This document shows, one piece after another, positions 50,600-62,182 of a stretch of 64,000 bases of DNA. How positions within the stretch are numbered: position 1 is the first letter of the stretch; each line of letters begins with the position of its first letter. The DNA is from Salvator merianae (taxonomy: Eukaryota; Chordata; Lepidosauria; Squamata; Teiidae). The stretch covers positions 23,116,829-23,180,828 of the forward strand of contig QVOM02000029.1 of NCBI GenBank assembly GCA_003586115.2, given 5' to 3'. The position numbers and the translations under genes are program-made. The notes beneath the pieces are model-generated. The model did not search any database. It saw only the letters and a program-made list of their open reading frames with translations, and was not told the origin of the DNA.

Positions 50600-52330
50600 T
50601 TTCATATGTTTCTACAAGCCTAGTACAAATTTGAGGACAGGAAAGGGAGGATTAAATTTAATGTTCTTTCCCTGTTTCTTTCCATAACACATCAGTACTA
50701 TTAAGAGCAGCTCAGCTCTAGCTGTTTTTATCCATTAGCTTGGGAAAACACATGTACACCATCTGTTTGTATGCATTTTTCACTGTTAGGTTTGTATAGC
50801 TGTGTACTGTTATTAAAGGTTGGGCTTGTTTTCCATTGTTTCCTTGTAGGAAGCAATGAAATGATAGTCTCCTTAACATTAATGGTGCTGTCTTAGAGCT
50901 CCAGACTCAGAAATTCTGTTCTTGTTAACAACTGTGAAATTTGCACATGTGAACATCTGAGAAGACATATGCTTGCATCTTCAAAAGAGTTGCAAAGATG
51001 GTTTTCCATCTTGCTGTATTGGTTTGTCACAGCATAATCATGCATCGGTTTGTTTCTCATTGAGGGAACAATTTAGTTTGAACCAATTTGCAAATGGCTA
51101 AGCAGTTTGCCCCAGTACTATCAGCAAGCATGGGCTTACTTATCTTCTCACCTGAACAACTGTTGCTGGCAACGTTCAGTATTTTGAATTAGCTTAGATC
51201 TTGTCAAGATGCCATCTCAGGCATGATACTCTACAGATCTCTCCTTCTGAGCCCTGCATAGTGTCGTTTATTTAAGACTTTCCACTGTCAAAACACAACT
51301 TCAGCCACTAATTTAATGGAATTGATGCATTGATAGGAGGTATAATTTTTGTGTAAATAATGATGTAACCCTCCTGGGGCAGATTGGAAATCCTCTTTCC
51401 AGTCACATGTTTTTGCAGAGTCTGTTGGGATCTTGGCGTAGTTGTATCCTGGTTAAGTCAATGTGAATCGTTTTGATTTCAGCAGTAAGGACTCTTTTTG
51501 TCTCTGCTCTGCTACTGGGAAGAACAAAACCTTGCTAACAAGGGGAAGACTGCAGTGAAAAAGGTAACACACAATGCTGACATGCACTCTGGTGGTCTTG
51601 TAAACTAGCCGTGTTTGACCTGCAACATTATTGATGTCCACTGTTTTGCACACCCTTGAATTATTCTGTTCTCCTACCTCACCGCCTTTATTCTGAAGGA
51701 ATCACATTCACAGTTGGGAAATATAGCAAACATGCTGGATGTTTATCTGCAGGAACAAGAACAGCAATTCTTTCAATTCAGAAGTCAATGCTGAACTATT
51801 CACATTATTATGGGCAATAGGAGAAGAGAAAAAGAGCAGACAGCTTTTGCAATGTAATCTTCCCAGCAGAACACAGTGGTACACAGGTGACAGAATAAGT
51901 TGAAATATTTCCAGCTTCTTTTCAGAGTAGCTCTGGAGGGTAAAACTATGGGTATATATCTGGAGTTTTTAATATTCCAAAATAATCTGGGACTTTCATA
52001 ACATAAAGGTCTTCTGTGAAATAAAATTGTTGCTGCATGTCCTTGGGTAAATTTAATATTTTCCTGATCATTTCCTATCATTATCTAAAACAATTCAGAA
52101 CAGATATAATTCTATGCAGATGACCCCCGCCATTCCAGATCTATGTGAGTGTATAGGTATATATGGATGCAAACACACATATTAAAATGGATATTGCATA
52201 GCTGGTGGGGTGCAGAAGTAGGCTTGCAGAAAGAAATTATATTTTAAAATTCCCAATACCTATGATAATATTTTTTATTTTGAATGGCTAAGAAGGGTTG
52301 TGTATTTGTTTATTCTGCTGTATTTGATGG
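50600..52330. other. AT-rich unassigned interval
   Basis: No repeat family that I can name and no plausible gene are seen. Short frames (e.g. 51800-52081, minus) have no recognisable domain. It is one of the longest repeat-poor stretches downstream of TRPS1 and so a candidate for retained regulatory sequence. Confidence 0.5.
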
Positions 52331-52337
52331 GTGACAT

Positions 52338-52706
52338 CTTGGGATGTGACCACACAGGTCTTTTTTGGGCACCCATTTTCAACGGATCACCCCATCTGTG
52401 GATACAGAAAAATGTGCATCATACAGTTTAAAAAATAAGCACCTAGAAACCTTAGATCTCACTTCTCTTCCTCGTCCTCACCTTCTGTGCTTGTTACTTA
52501 TCAGCTGCCACAAGCCCAGGTTTCCATGACACTGATTGATGGTCTGGCCATAACAGCCATTTCCAAACTGTGATTTGCTACAGAATCCTCTGTAGTTTTC
52601 CACCCAGTTTGACCAAAATAGTGAGTCACTTGAAGAGTGATGAATTCTTGTTTGGAAAATGGGAGCAGAATCAAAGGTTTGGGGACATGATAAGTCTTTT
52701 CTTTTT
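52338..52706. mobile_element. Family-C MITE, left part of a split copy
   Basis: GGATGTGACCACACAGGTC, then AAATAAGCACCTAGAAACC, GCCATTTCCAAACTGTGATT and GGGGACATGATAAGTC match the copy at 61746-62182 block by block. The right end is displaced to 54298-54345 by later insertions. Confidence 0.7.
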
Positions 52707-52719
52707 TGGTATTTTATGG

Positions 52720-53880
52720 TTTTATGGTTATTATTGTAATAAATTTTATTTCAAACAATATACAACAATAAAAAGAATTTAACAAATTGAAAAAAGCCCT
52801 CCACCTCCCTTCCCCCTTTTACTAAATGGGTAGATCAGACCTCGTGGCTCTTTGGCTGTCCTTTATGTTCCATTTCTGTCCAGATGAGAGATTGCGTTGA
52901 TTATTCCTTGGATCACTGGGTTTCCCGTTTGTTGATGAATACAGATTACAACTCTTGACCACACATGTACAACTAACTGTGATATCATGTTTCCCATGTA
53001 TCTCATTCTTTTTCCCCTTATAAAATCAAACATCATTTGTTCACTTATACAGGCATACCACTCCATTAACTTTCTGTTTCTCAGCGGGGTTCCATTTTTT
53101 GGTTATTACTGCCTTAACTGCCATCAGCAATTGTTTAACTATATACTTGTCTTCTTCAATTATTTGACTATCCAATTTATACAATAAACATATTTCTTTT
53201 GACCAGACTATCCTGGTGTGAATTATTTTGTTAATCTTCTTACCAATTTTTTTTTCCAAAATTTCCTGGAAGCTATGCATGTCCGTCTGTCCCCACATCT
53301 AAACCAACACTCTGAACTAAAGTTTGGAATCATATGAGATAGCTGACAAGGGGTTCTGTACCATTTATTTATAAATTTTATATGCTGTTCTTTGATTTTA
53401 TTGTTTTTAATAAATCCAATTTCATCAATTATCTTTTAATATCTTGTTCCTCTATATCCACCTCCTGTACCCATTGTGTTTGTGTTAAGCCTCTCATTTT
53501 TTCCTCATTTTCTGTTAAACGCCGATATATTTTTTCCTCCTAAGCCTTCCTCTCCTCTCATTTCAGCTATGATTATTTTTTTCAAATATTGTATTTTCTT
53601 TCAATACTGGACTTTTAACTCTGTTATTGTTTACAAACTGTATTATACTCCAATTCTGCCACCAGTAATTAATCCCCAGTTCTTGATTTAATTTAGTCCA
53701 ACTTATTGAATTTCCTCTATCATCATATAAATGTTCTAATATTTTATATCCTTTACTTTTCATTTTATTTAATAAACTCCTAGTTATGATTTGGTTTTTG
53801 TCATTAATAATTTCCATTCAAGCTAATTTCAAAAATTCTGGAATTATTTTTTTTTTAACTTGTATTCCATATATTCATCA
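52720..53880 (-). repeat. L1-like LINE, 3' part of ORF2 (decayed)
   Basis: Minus-strand frames at 53563-53817, 53041-53298 and 52863-53066 read in order as the C-terminal region of a L1-type ORF2 (W-x-L-N-x-E-L...; then EEDKYIVKQLLMAVKAVITKKW, a region downstream of the reverse transcriptase). Several stops and frameshifts interrupt it. The 3' end, at low coordinates, is A/T-rich. Confidence 0.7.
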
Positions 53881-53921
53881 TCACTGCCAATGGATATTTT
53901 AGGTCTATCCCTTGACCCTCA

Positions 53922-54297
53922 AAGGAGCTGTTCACACTTTGGGCTAGCAAGTGTCAAGAAAGCTTGCTAGCCAAATGTGTCTGCACTAGACAGAGGCCCA
54001 AGTGTCTGGGAGCAGCATATCGCTGCTCCCAATAGCTCCTACCTCTGGAGCGTTCACATTTACCTAGGCTCACAGTGACTGGGCCTTTGTGATCAACCAG
54101 TTGCACTTGCACGATTGACTGATCGCACCTGTGTGTGCCTGCATGCTGTATGGCCCTGCTAGTCACCATGGTAGCAGCTGGATGCTTCTCGGCTGCTGCC
54201 ATGGTCATTATCGGGCACAGCTACCAGCATTTACGCCATGAATGCTGGCAGCCTGCTTCAGTTACGTAACTAGGACCATGCAGGGTGAACAAATTTA
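53922..54297. mobile_element. Family-A hAT-like MITE
   Basis: The left end AGGAGCTGTTCACACTTTGG, then GCTAGCAAGTGTC and TTGCTAGCCAAATGTGTC, and GAGGCCCAAGTGTCTGGGAG match the copies at 25373 and 48874. The right end is near CATGCAGGGTGAAC. Confidence 0.6.
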
Positions 54298-54345
54298 CCT
54301 CTATGGTGGCTCTTTTACTGTGTCTGAACACAGCCATGGTGTATG
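54298..54345. mobile_element. Family-C MITE, right end of the split copy
   Basis: GTGGCTCTTTTACTGTGTCTG and AACACAGCC match the right end of the copy at 61746-62182 (GTGGCCCTTTTACCATGTCTG, ATCACAGCC). Confidence 0.6.
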
Positions 54346-54959
54346 CACATTTAGGTTTCTAGCAGAAACCTACACAAGTCAGAAGATGCCTCTAGAGGCT
54401 TTGACACTAGCAGCTTATTGTCCATCAGAAAAGCTGGGATAAATTTCTGCATAGTTTTTCAGGATGTAAGGAAGAAAATCTTCTAGTAGCTCATAAAAAC
54501 ATGCCAAGATAGATAAATGTGGTGCTCCAATAGGAAGGGAATAGGAATTTGTTTAATCTAGTGTTTTTCAGCTAACTCAGGCTCAAATTGAGGGTGTAGC
54601 TCCATTAAACAGCAAAGGCACCTAAAGTGAGACCAGTTTCCATTATTTCTGATGGGGACCACTGCCCCAAGGGTCTTATTAAGGTGCCTTTACACTTGTA
54701 ATGGAGATGCAGACTGAATTGCAGAGCACATTCAGTCAGAATACGGTATGGACCTATACCTTTTTAAAGTATATGAAACATATTCACTGAAAACTAGATT
54801 ATAACACATAAAACATTCATTTAAAAAATCTTAAGGGCCGCTTCTTCCGTCTGGCCTATCTTTATTTTCAATGCTACCACCGGTGCATTATTACTGTTCC
54901 ATTTTTAATTTATATCTGCAGGTTTTCCCCTCTTTTTCTTCTTCTTTTAATGTTTTTAC

Positions 54960-55075
54960 TAACTCTTGTTAGCTGCCTCTAGTCATTGTGAAATAGGCAG
55001 AATACAAGTACACAGAATGAGTGAATGAATGAATGAATGAATGATCAAATAAATAAATAAATAAATATTGCAAAT
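54960..55075 (+). repeat. LINE/SINE tail with (GAAT)n and (AAAT)n
   Basis: GTTAGCTGCCTCTAGTCATTG then AGGCAGAATACAAGTAC resembles the end of an L2-like tail. It runs into GAAT repeats (55018-55042) and AAAT repeats (55048-55068). Confidence 0.6.
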
Positions 55076-55609
55076 TTAATCTTGATCAGTATGAGTGGGA
55101 TAACTTTGTACTCCAGCCAAGTGAAAGTCTTGGTTGTGGGGTTTTTGGGCACTTTTTGACTAAATAAATAAATAAATATGTAGTACAATTTCACAATTTT
55201 AGAACATATGTCTCCACCCTGGGAAAAATCTCTGAAAAAAATCAGGCTACATATGCTTTAGTTGAAAAGATTCAAAAGAAGTAGGATACAATTCCACTAT
55301 CCACAAGTTGCTTTCTTTTTTTACTTGTATTCTTGAAGGTTAACATGCATTTTTTTATGTTTCTTTAGAAGAAAATGGATTTAGAACTAGTAAAAATGGA
55401 ACAGAACCACTATTCACAATCTCTCACAAACTGGGAGGATGGTAAATATGGTTAATAATATGATCATACAAACACGTTATCATCACAATGCCTGTATACA
55501 ATTTGCATATTTGCATATATTTTGCACTACTCCTTCGCAGTTAAGTTAAAAACTGTTGCCTGTTACCTGTGGGGTGTGAAAAGTAATAGAAAGTTTTATA
55601 TTTGCCTCT

Positions 55610-55738
55610 CAGGTTCAGAACTACTAGGGGGCACCTTTCAGCAGCATCCCTGAGGCTAGGAATTTTGTTCCTAGCATTCAGAGGTGTAGGGGCATGAATG
55701 TGAAGCTCAGGTGAGCTTCACAGCCACAGCATGGACTA
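55610..55738. mobile_element. Family-B MITE, left part of a split copy
   Basis: GGCACCTTTCAGCAGCATCCC, GAGGCTAGGAATTTTGTTCC and GTGAGCTTCACAGCC match family-B interiors. The remainder lies at 55996-56110 beyond an L2-like insertion. Confidence 0.5.
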
Positions 55739-55739
55739 T

Positions 55740-55990
55740 TATCTAAAACATTATCTAAAACAGCATGGACTATTATCTAAAATATTTTTATAATGTTTTT
55801 ATACTATTTTTACTGTATAGTCTTTATATGCTTTGTAAGCATTTTGTATGTTTTATGTTGTTTTATACCTTTTTGTGGTGTTTTATTGCAATAGTTTTTT
55901 AGTATGTTTTGTAAGCTGCCCTGGGACCCTTCGGTATAGGGCGGGGTAGAAATTGAAATTAAAGTAAAGTAAAAAAAAGAAAGAAAAGAA
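55740..55990 (+). repeat. L2-like LINE 3' end inserted in a family-B element
   Basis: A T-rich stretch, then GTAAGCTGCCCTGGGACCC and GGCGGGGTAGAAATTG, then an A-rich tail. It begins beside a duplicated CAGCATGGACTATTATC (55727 and 55761). Confidence 0.6.
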
Positions 55991-55995
55991 AAGTG

Positions 55996-56110
55996 CTGCC
56001 ACTGCAGGATGGTGCTGATCAAGCCCAGGCCTTCCTGTGGTTGGGATCAGTGAGTCTGGCTGTTCTGGGCCCCCTGATCCCCACCAAACACAGGTAAGCA
56101 CAGAAAGGGA
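55996..56110. mobile_element. Family-B MITE, right part of a split copy
   Basis: ATGGTGCTGATCAAGCCC, GGGATCAGTGAGTCTGGC and the degenerate end GGTAAGCACAGAAAGGG match the right half of other family-B copies. Confidence 0.5.
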
Positions 56111-56149
56111 GATGAAGTTGGTAGCAAGAGCTTTCATAGACTCTGCTTC

Positions 56150-57900
56150 ATCAGATGCATGTTTGTGTTGTTACTGTTGTTGCTGATGATGATTTTAAAT
56201 GCCACTGGACTGAGATTGAATGCTTATAACTCATAGTGATGGTATCTTCCCTCTCTATAGTAAGTACCTGTAGCTCCTTCAAGAATATCCCAGGAGTCTC
56301 TTTGATCCAGTCCATCTGAGTTGTTTATAGTCTTCCTCCTGGAGTTATAAAGTAGGGTTAAATCAGAACATATGGTGCCCCGGCGTATTGCATCCTAATG
56401 AAATATTCTCAAGTTAAAATCATTATACTAAGGATTATTTTAAGAAGATGCTAGATTTCAGATTTCTGAATAATTTTGTTTTAGGCATATTTTAATCACT
56501 GCTTCCGCTAAATTTAGAATTCTTCTAGAGGCAAAACAGTAGTGCTGAGTTGCATTTGTATTATCTAAAAGGAAATAAAAATAATTAATGGATGGTTTCT
56601 AAGGCAAAAGGGATCATTCCTCCCATCTCTATATCTCTTGTAGAGAGAAGTAGAACTCCCAGCATCAACCCCCCTAGAACTTCGAGCAATGATATTCACA
56701 GGCCACCTACCGCTTCTGGCTGCCAGTCAAGCAGCTGGAGAGATATGCCAGCAACTTGACGAAGACTCCTAAAAGAGGCTTGGAAGTATGTTGCATTGAT
56801 TGACATTTTGTCTGAACATCCTGGTGGTGTGTGTGCCTGGACCACCTGAAGATAGATCAGAGTCATGGTGTCATGTGGCTGGCATCACAACATACTTTTC
56901 TGTTTCACATTTCTTTGAATTAAATTAAAAAGCAGTCAGCAAAAGGTGAAACATAAAATAAACTGAGCAGAAAGTCTGGAAAAAGTTAAAAATTATTGAA
57001 GGCATGGGTGACCTTTTATCTAATTCACCATCAGCCAAGTTGGTTATAAGTGCTTTATTTCCTTATCAATTGAAGCTGGTTTAGGGCATCAGAGAAAGAA
57101 GCCTCTTCTCTCCCTTAATTGTTAATGCTAGGTAGTAGATTTGTAGCAAATGGATCCAATTAAATAGTAATACTTTGACTTACAACAATCAGAAAAATTT
57201 TAAGTATTGGAAGAAAAACAATTTTATCATCATATAGTAGACTTCTATGTAAGAAAAAAAAGTATTAATAATTACTGCAGAGCTACTTTTATGGTACTTT
57301 GCAGTTTCTGCTCAAGATTTAAACAAAATGTAGGCTCCAATTCTACACACCGCTTTTCAAGAGTAAGACTCACTCTTATTTCAGGTTAGACAGCTATAAT
57401 TCAGGCAAGACAGCTATAAGATTGCCTAATGAATCCATTTATTTTTTTTGGGAAAGTGACTCCTCTGGAATTGGTCTTAACACCATGGAAAGGTCAAAAT
57501 GTAGCTGCTTTATCAAGTAGCCTGTTTGGTAATAACAGTAGCTTGGTCATAAAAGGATAAAAGAAAATACTATATAAATGCAACAATTAGAAATAAGTGC
57601 TCTATTTAAGTTAGACTTTTGTGGAAAAAAGTTAAGCAATATCGTAACATATAAAGCAATTTTATTAGGGTTTTTGTTGTTGTTTTAGTCGGCTAAATGT
57701 CATGATTCAGTTGCAGGAGTTTCCTCAATATCTTTAGATATTTTATTGTTGCTGGTCCCTAGATGGATCTTACCATGGACTACAGATTTCAAACTCTTAC
57801 AGATCAAGAAGAAGAGAGGAAGGTAGGTAGGTAGGTAAATAAGTAAGTAGGTAGGTAGGCATGAGACAAAAAAGGAGGATTTTTAAAAAACCAAGGAAGA
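56150..57900. other. AT-rich interval without recognised gene
   Basis: It holds a GTAG/GTAA tandem run (57821-57859) at its right edge and otherwise nothing I can assign. Confidence 0.5.
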
Positions 57901-57903
57901 CTT

Positions 57904-58441
57904 AGAGCCATTCTGCACTTTTTGTTATTTATTACCAGCAACTACACTAAACCCCTCCCTTCTGCATGTTAGTGCAGAATATGGAAGGCCCCACCCACTA
58001 CTGGTACACTCTGTCCACACAAGATGGAGCATAATCCAGATCAGGGGTCCCTGATTTGGTTTACTAGTAGCCCTTGACATTGAGAACTACCAGTGTACTT
58101 GATCGGTCTAGTCTAGAACATATAGTCATGTAGAAGGCACACCTCTGTGTTCTGGACTATCAGGGGATCCATCTTGGTGGTGCATCAAAACACACCACTG
58201 CAATGGGTTCCTTAGGAGCTCTGAGGCTAGGAATTTTCATTCCTAGACCTTCAGACCCCTCAGAGGCTGGTCTGAAGTTTGTGCAAACTTCAGGGCCAGT
58301 TTGGGGGGGCTGGTCTGGACCAGCACCATCATGCAGATAGTGCTGTTTCAATCCATATCTCACTGTAGTCTGAACTAGTGGGCCTTGTTGGTCTAGACTC
58401 AATGGTTTGGACTGTGGCCAGGCAGTGCAGAAAAGTCCTTA
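57904..58441. mobile_element. Family-B MITE
   Basis: The left end GAGCCATTCTGCACTTTTTG and the right end CAGTGCAGAAAAGTCC are inverted repeats. The interior has CCCCACCCACTACTGGTAC, CCACTGCAATGGGTTCC and GAGGCTAGGAATTTTCATTC, all family-B blocks. Confidence 0.6.
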
Positions 58442-58847
58442 ATTTCAAGGACCCAGTGGGCTTCTTCCAAAATACTCTCAAACAGAGAGTGCAAAACTAT
58501 TTTGGGGGTTCTCCACTAGGATTTAACTATCTGGGTTTAACTTAAATTGTATCTACATATGGGTTGCAGTGTAAAGCAATTTGTCCAACTTTAGTCCACA
58601 CATAAATCCAGGTCCTTAGGATTTCAGCCAAGGACTGGAAGTTTAAAAGATGCCTGACTTTACTTAGATTTGGGAAAATTTGGATGCCTACATTTCTATA
58701 CATTCTAAATGTTGGATCTGTTTGAACTTTGTGTCTACCTGTTGAATCAAAGACATGTGCACCAACTGTTGCTCTAGAATTGATGCCTAGATACCACCTC
58801 CAATTTTGAGTAACAGGCAGGGAACTGAGAACTGGTGAAGATTTTGT

Positions 58848-58884
58848 CTCCTCCTCCTCCTCTTCCTCCTCCTCCTCCTTCTCC
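58848..58884. repeat. (CTC)n run
   Basis: A CTC-rich tract. On the minus strand it makes a Glu/Gly-rich frame that is an artefact. Confidence 0.85.
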
Positions 58885-58885
58885 C

Positions 58886-58990
58886 TCTTGAGAATGCCCA
58901 GAAGCAATTGGTGCCCCCCTGTGTAAGACAGGATGCTGGACTAAATGGGCTGTGGCCAGATCCAGCAAGACTCTTCTTATATTCTTATGT
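58886..58990 (+). repeat. CR1/L3-like LINE 3' end
   Basis: AGAAGCAATTGGTGCC, GGACTAAATGGGC, GATCCAGCAAGACTC and the terminal CTTATATTCTTATG are the same tail family as 1757-1996 and 5932-6403, here on the plus strand. Confidence 0.75.
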
Positions 58991-58999
58991 CCATCCAAG

Positions 59000-60160
59000 G
59001 CCAAGCCTCTCCAAAATGAAACTGGAATATTTGGGAAAATGATATTTTCCCTTAGACTTTTAATTTTACAGTCTCCAATAGTTTTCTAGATCAGAAGACA
59101 AGATGAACTAAGGACATATTGCTATACTGAAACATATTGTGTCCTAAATCTGCCTTCAGTGGTTGTTTTTATCGCTTTCACATTGCAGCAGTGAAGAAAA
59201 GATCCAAGGATTAAAAATTAGTTTTCCACACATGCTAAAAAAACACCTTAAGGTTTAATTCAGTATTAATTGCATTTACAAAAGTCATATGGAAATGAAT
59301 AACACCAGAAGAAAAGCCGTTATTAAAAATGATGATATGTTAAGAAGATTATTATTTCCCCCCCCACCCCCACCCCAAAGAAAAAGTCATTGGTCACATT
59401 TTCCTCTTGGGTGAGTAGAAAACAAATACACCCTCAACTTTTTTGCAGCCCTTCCTTTCCCACCCCACCTAGTTTTCTTTAGGGAAGAACTAGGTGTGTG
59501 AATGTGTGTGTTCATATTATTATGAAGGCTTAAGCTGTCATTTCATTAAGCAGAAAGATTGGCACGAGTTTGGGAAACCCTCCTTGCAGACTTCATTCCA
59601 TACTCTCTGGACAATGCTAATATTTTCCAAATGCTACAGCTGGCATCATCTTTCTCAGTTAGCTAAGAGTTGTCTATTGTATTGGCTATTCACCAGAGTT
59701 ATAGAGATTCTCAGGCAGACGGAAATGCTCATTTTTTCCAATTTTCCAAAGAGTAATAAAACATTTGTCACTGATCTTAGTTTCAGTGTCTCTTGTGAAT
59801 CTGGCATAGGCCAAATAAGTGATGATATTTTTTGGAGGCTCTTTCCCCAAGCAAACAGAAATACAAAGACTTCTTGTCTTGAACACTGGATGTGATATTT
59901 AAAGAAAGAGAAAAAGGAAGACACAAGGCTAATTTGTATATTTCTTTCTTTCTTTTATTTTTAACAATCAAATCTCCTCCAGTGGTGGAACATCTCTAAT
60001 GTCCAAGATTTTTCCATTTAAGGCTTAATGAATATATAAACACAACATACATGGTTGGAAAAAAAGAAATTTTGTCCTTTTTAGTTCATAGCGTGATTTT
60101 TCTTTAACAGGACAGGAAATATCCCAGGAAGTGGATAATGTCAGTACCATTACCAAATAT
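59000..60160. other. Unassigned AT-rich interval
   Basis: No gene or named repeat is recognised except a C-rich run (59359-59384). A 133-codon plus frame at 59494-59895 has no recognisable domain and overlaps equally long frames on the other strand. Confidence 0.5.
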
Positions 60161-60162
60161 CT

Positions 60163-60384
60163 TAGTCTGTGTTCACAAACAGCAAAAAAAATCTCAAAAG
60201 TGCCTTAGAGATTGCAGCATGTGACCCTCATGTTCTCATTCCATCTCTAACCCACCTTTTCTAGCATAAAATGTTCATGAGAGGGGGAGGGGCAGACTGG
60301 TGTGTGAACAATCCATACTGTGAACCATCTTTAGGCCGTCTCTAAGTTGCCTCAGATGTGCCTGTTTTTACTGTGTCTGTATGA
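60163..60384. mobile_element. Family-D MITE, copy 2 (inverted relative to 17957)
   Basis: The left end AGTCTGTGTTCACAAACAGC and the right end CTGTTTTTACTGTGTCTG are inverted repeats. The reverse complement shares CACACACCAGTCTG and CTCTCAT blocks with 17957-18215. Confidence 0.7.
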
Positions 60385-60599
60385 AGCTTTAACTGGATAC
60401 AATTACATTTAAGTCAAGACGATGTAAAAAACACTGACGTTATGTATTGGGATGCAGAAGGCTACCCACTTTTGTACCCATTGTTTCCAAACACTCAGCA
60501 CATTCTCCAGCATCTTGGTAGTGGTCACAGATGGTCTGAATGCTGAATGTCTTTTCAGGACACTTTATGAGGAGCTGGGAAGTCATCTCAGCTGAATCT

Positions 60600-61740
60600 G
60601 GGAGGGTACTTTAAGGAAAGTGCCCATCCCCTGTCTCCTTAAAGAGAAGTCAGATAGCCTGTCTGCTCCGTCTAATGGAGATGGGAGGCGCTCTCTTCAC
60701 TATCATGCAGAGAGAAAGGCTTTCCACCCTCATTTTACATCTGATCCAGCAGCAGTGGGACTGGGAAGCCCTCCTTTCTGCACAATCAAATGTAGAATGA
60801 TAACCAATCCAGTGGGGGGGGCGGGTTAGCTTCCCTTGCTCACCAAATGGAGGCAAAGGAAACCCTCACCTCCACTTGACAGGTGGGCAGGAAGGCCTTC
60901 CCCCACACTCAGTATGGAAGCAGGGGTCCTTATGGGCCATTCCCTGACTCTGAAAACTGGCTGCACCAGCAGTGAGATAAGGCGAGTTGACGGACTTCCC
61001 AAGTTCTTCAACCCGCTCTGCTGTTAGAATCCCTTTATGAGGCTTGTAGCGGCATAAGGCAAGGAAAATGTGAACATCTGAGAGGACGCGATGCTTTCCA
61101 TCCATTTTGAGAGAACAATGAAGGCACAGTGCAGATCTAGCATTCCTTATGATGTGAAACCTCCTGGAAAAAGATAGGACTGCTCAGTATAGCCAGGTGG
61201 CACTCAACTAGCTTGTGTTTGCAGAGGCACTCTGCCAAGAAATCAGCATCCTGAGGCTGTGCAGATGCAGCCTTTGGCACAGACACAGCAGCAGGGAGAG
61301 TCATTTTCAGACAAGAGTGTAAAAATTAATAGTCAAATTTTTAATGTAAGATTGGAATCTGAACGCTTGGCTTTGCTCAGTGAGCCTCCTGAATATGTAG
61401 AAAGACAATTTTGTATAATAAGTGCAAGCATGAAAAAATGAAACACAATTGCCAGTCTGTTAATGTTTTAATTCTACAGTTTAACAGCCAGTATTATGAT
61501 TAAACGAAGGAATACATTTTGTCTGCTCTCTGCTCAAGTTCAACAAGACAGAGTTGAAGTGCATTTCTTTCTCCAGCCGAATTTTCAAAAACACTGTGCA
61601 AAGGTAATAATACATGAAGACAATATTTAGATGCCTGCACAGCATGTAAAAGGAGGATATACTTTTTGGGGGGGTTCCCAGTAAAACAGGATCCTTGTGG
61701 CCATAACTTTGCTGCACTGAAGGTAAGGAAAGAGCAGCTT
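60600..61740. other. GC-richer unassigned interval
   Basis: Bases 60650-61110 are less AT-rich than the neighbours and hold overlapping frames of 60-80 codons on both strands. The minus frame 60866-61105 (79 codons) has no domain that I recognise. It is not called as a gene. Confidence 0.4.
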
Positions 61741-61745
61741 GGGGT

Positions 61746-62182
61746 ACAATCACATAGGACTTATTTTGGGTGCCTCTTTTTGAAGGATTGCCTCTTGTGG
61801 ACAGAGGAAAAAAGGAATAACAGTTTTAAAAAAATAAGTGCCTAAAAAATATCCTACCTTACTTCTCCTCCTCATCTTTGCCCTCTGTATTCACCACTCA
61901 TTGGCTGCTGCCTGCCCCTCCTATAGCCTTGATTGGTTGGCCAGCTGCAGAAGCCATTTCCAAGCTGTGATTTGCTACAGAAACCTCCATAGCTTCCCAT
62001 ATAATTTAACCCAGACAGTGAGTTGCCCAAGAATTATGAATTCCCATCTGGGAAAGAGGCACAGAATCTGAGGCCTGGGGACATGGTAAGTCATTTTTTA
62101 AAAATATATATTTCTGTCTTCCCCTTGAGTCTCACACTCACCCAGGGAGTGGCCCTTTTACCATGTCTGATCACAGCCTTAC
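61746..62182. mobile_element. Family-C MITE, near full length
   Basis: The left end GGGTACAATCACATAGGAC pairs loosely with the right end CATGTCTGATCACAGCC. The interior matches 52338-52706 in order (AAATAAGTGCCTAAAAAA, GCCATTTCCAAGCTGTGATT, GGGGACATGGTAAGTC). Confidence 0.65.

Noticed and set aside
58542..59004. Glu- and Gly-rich minus-strand frames
   Set aside because: They are caused by the CTC repeat and a LINE tail; there is no other support.
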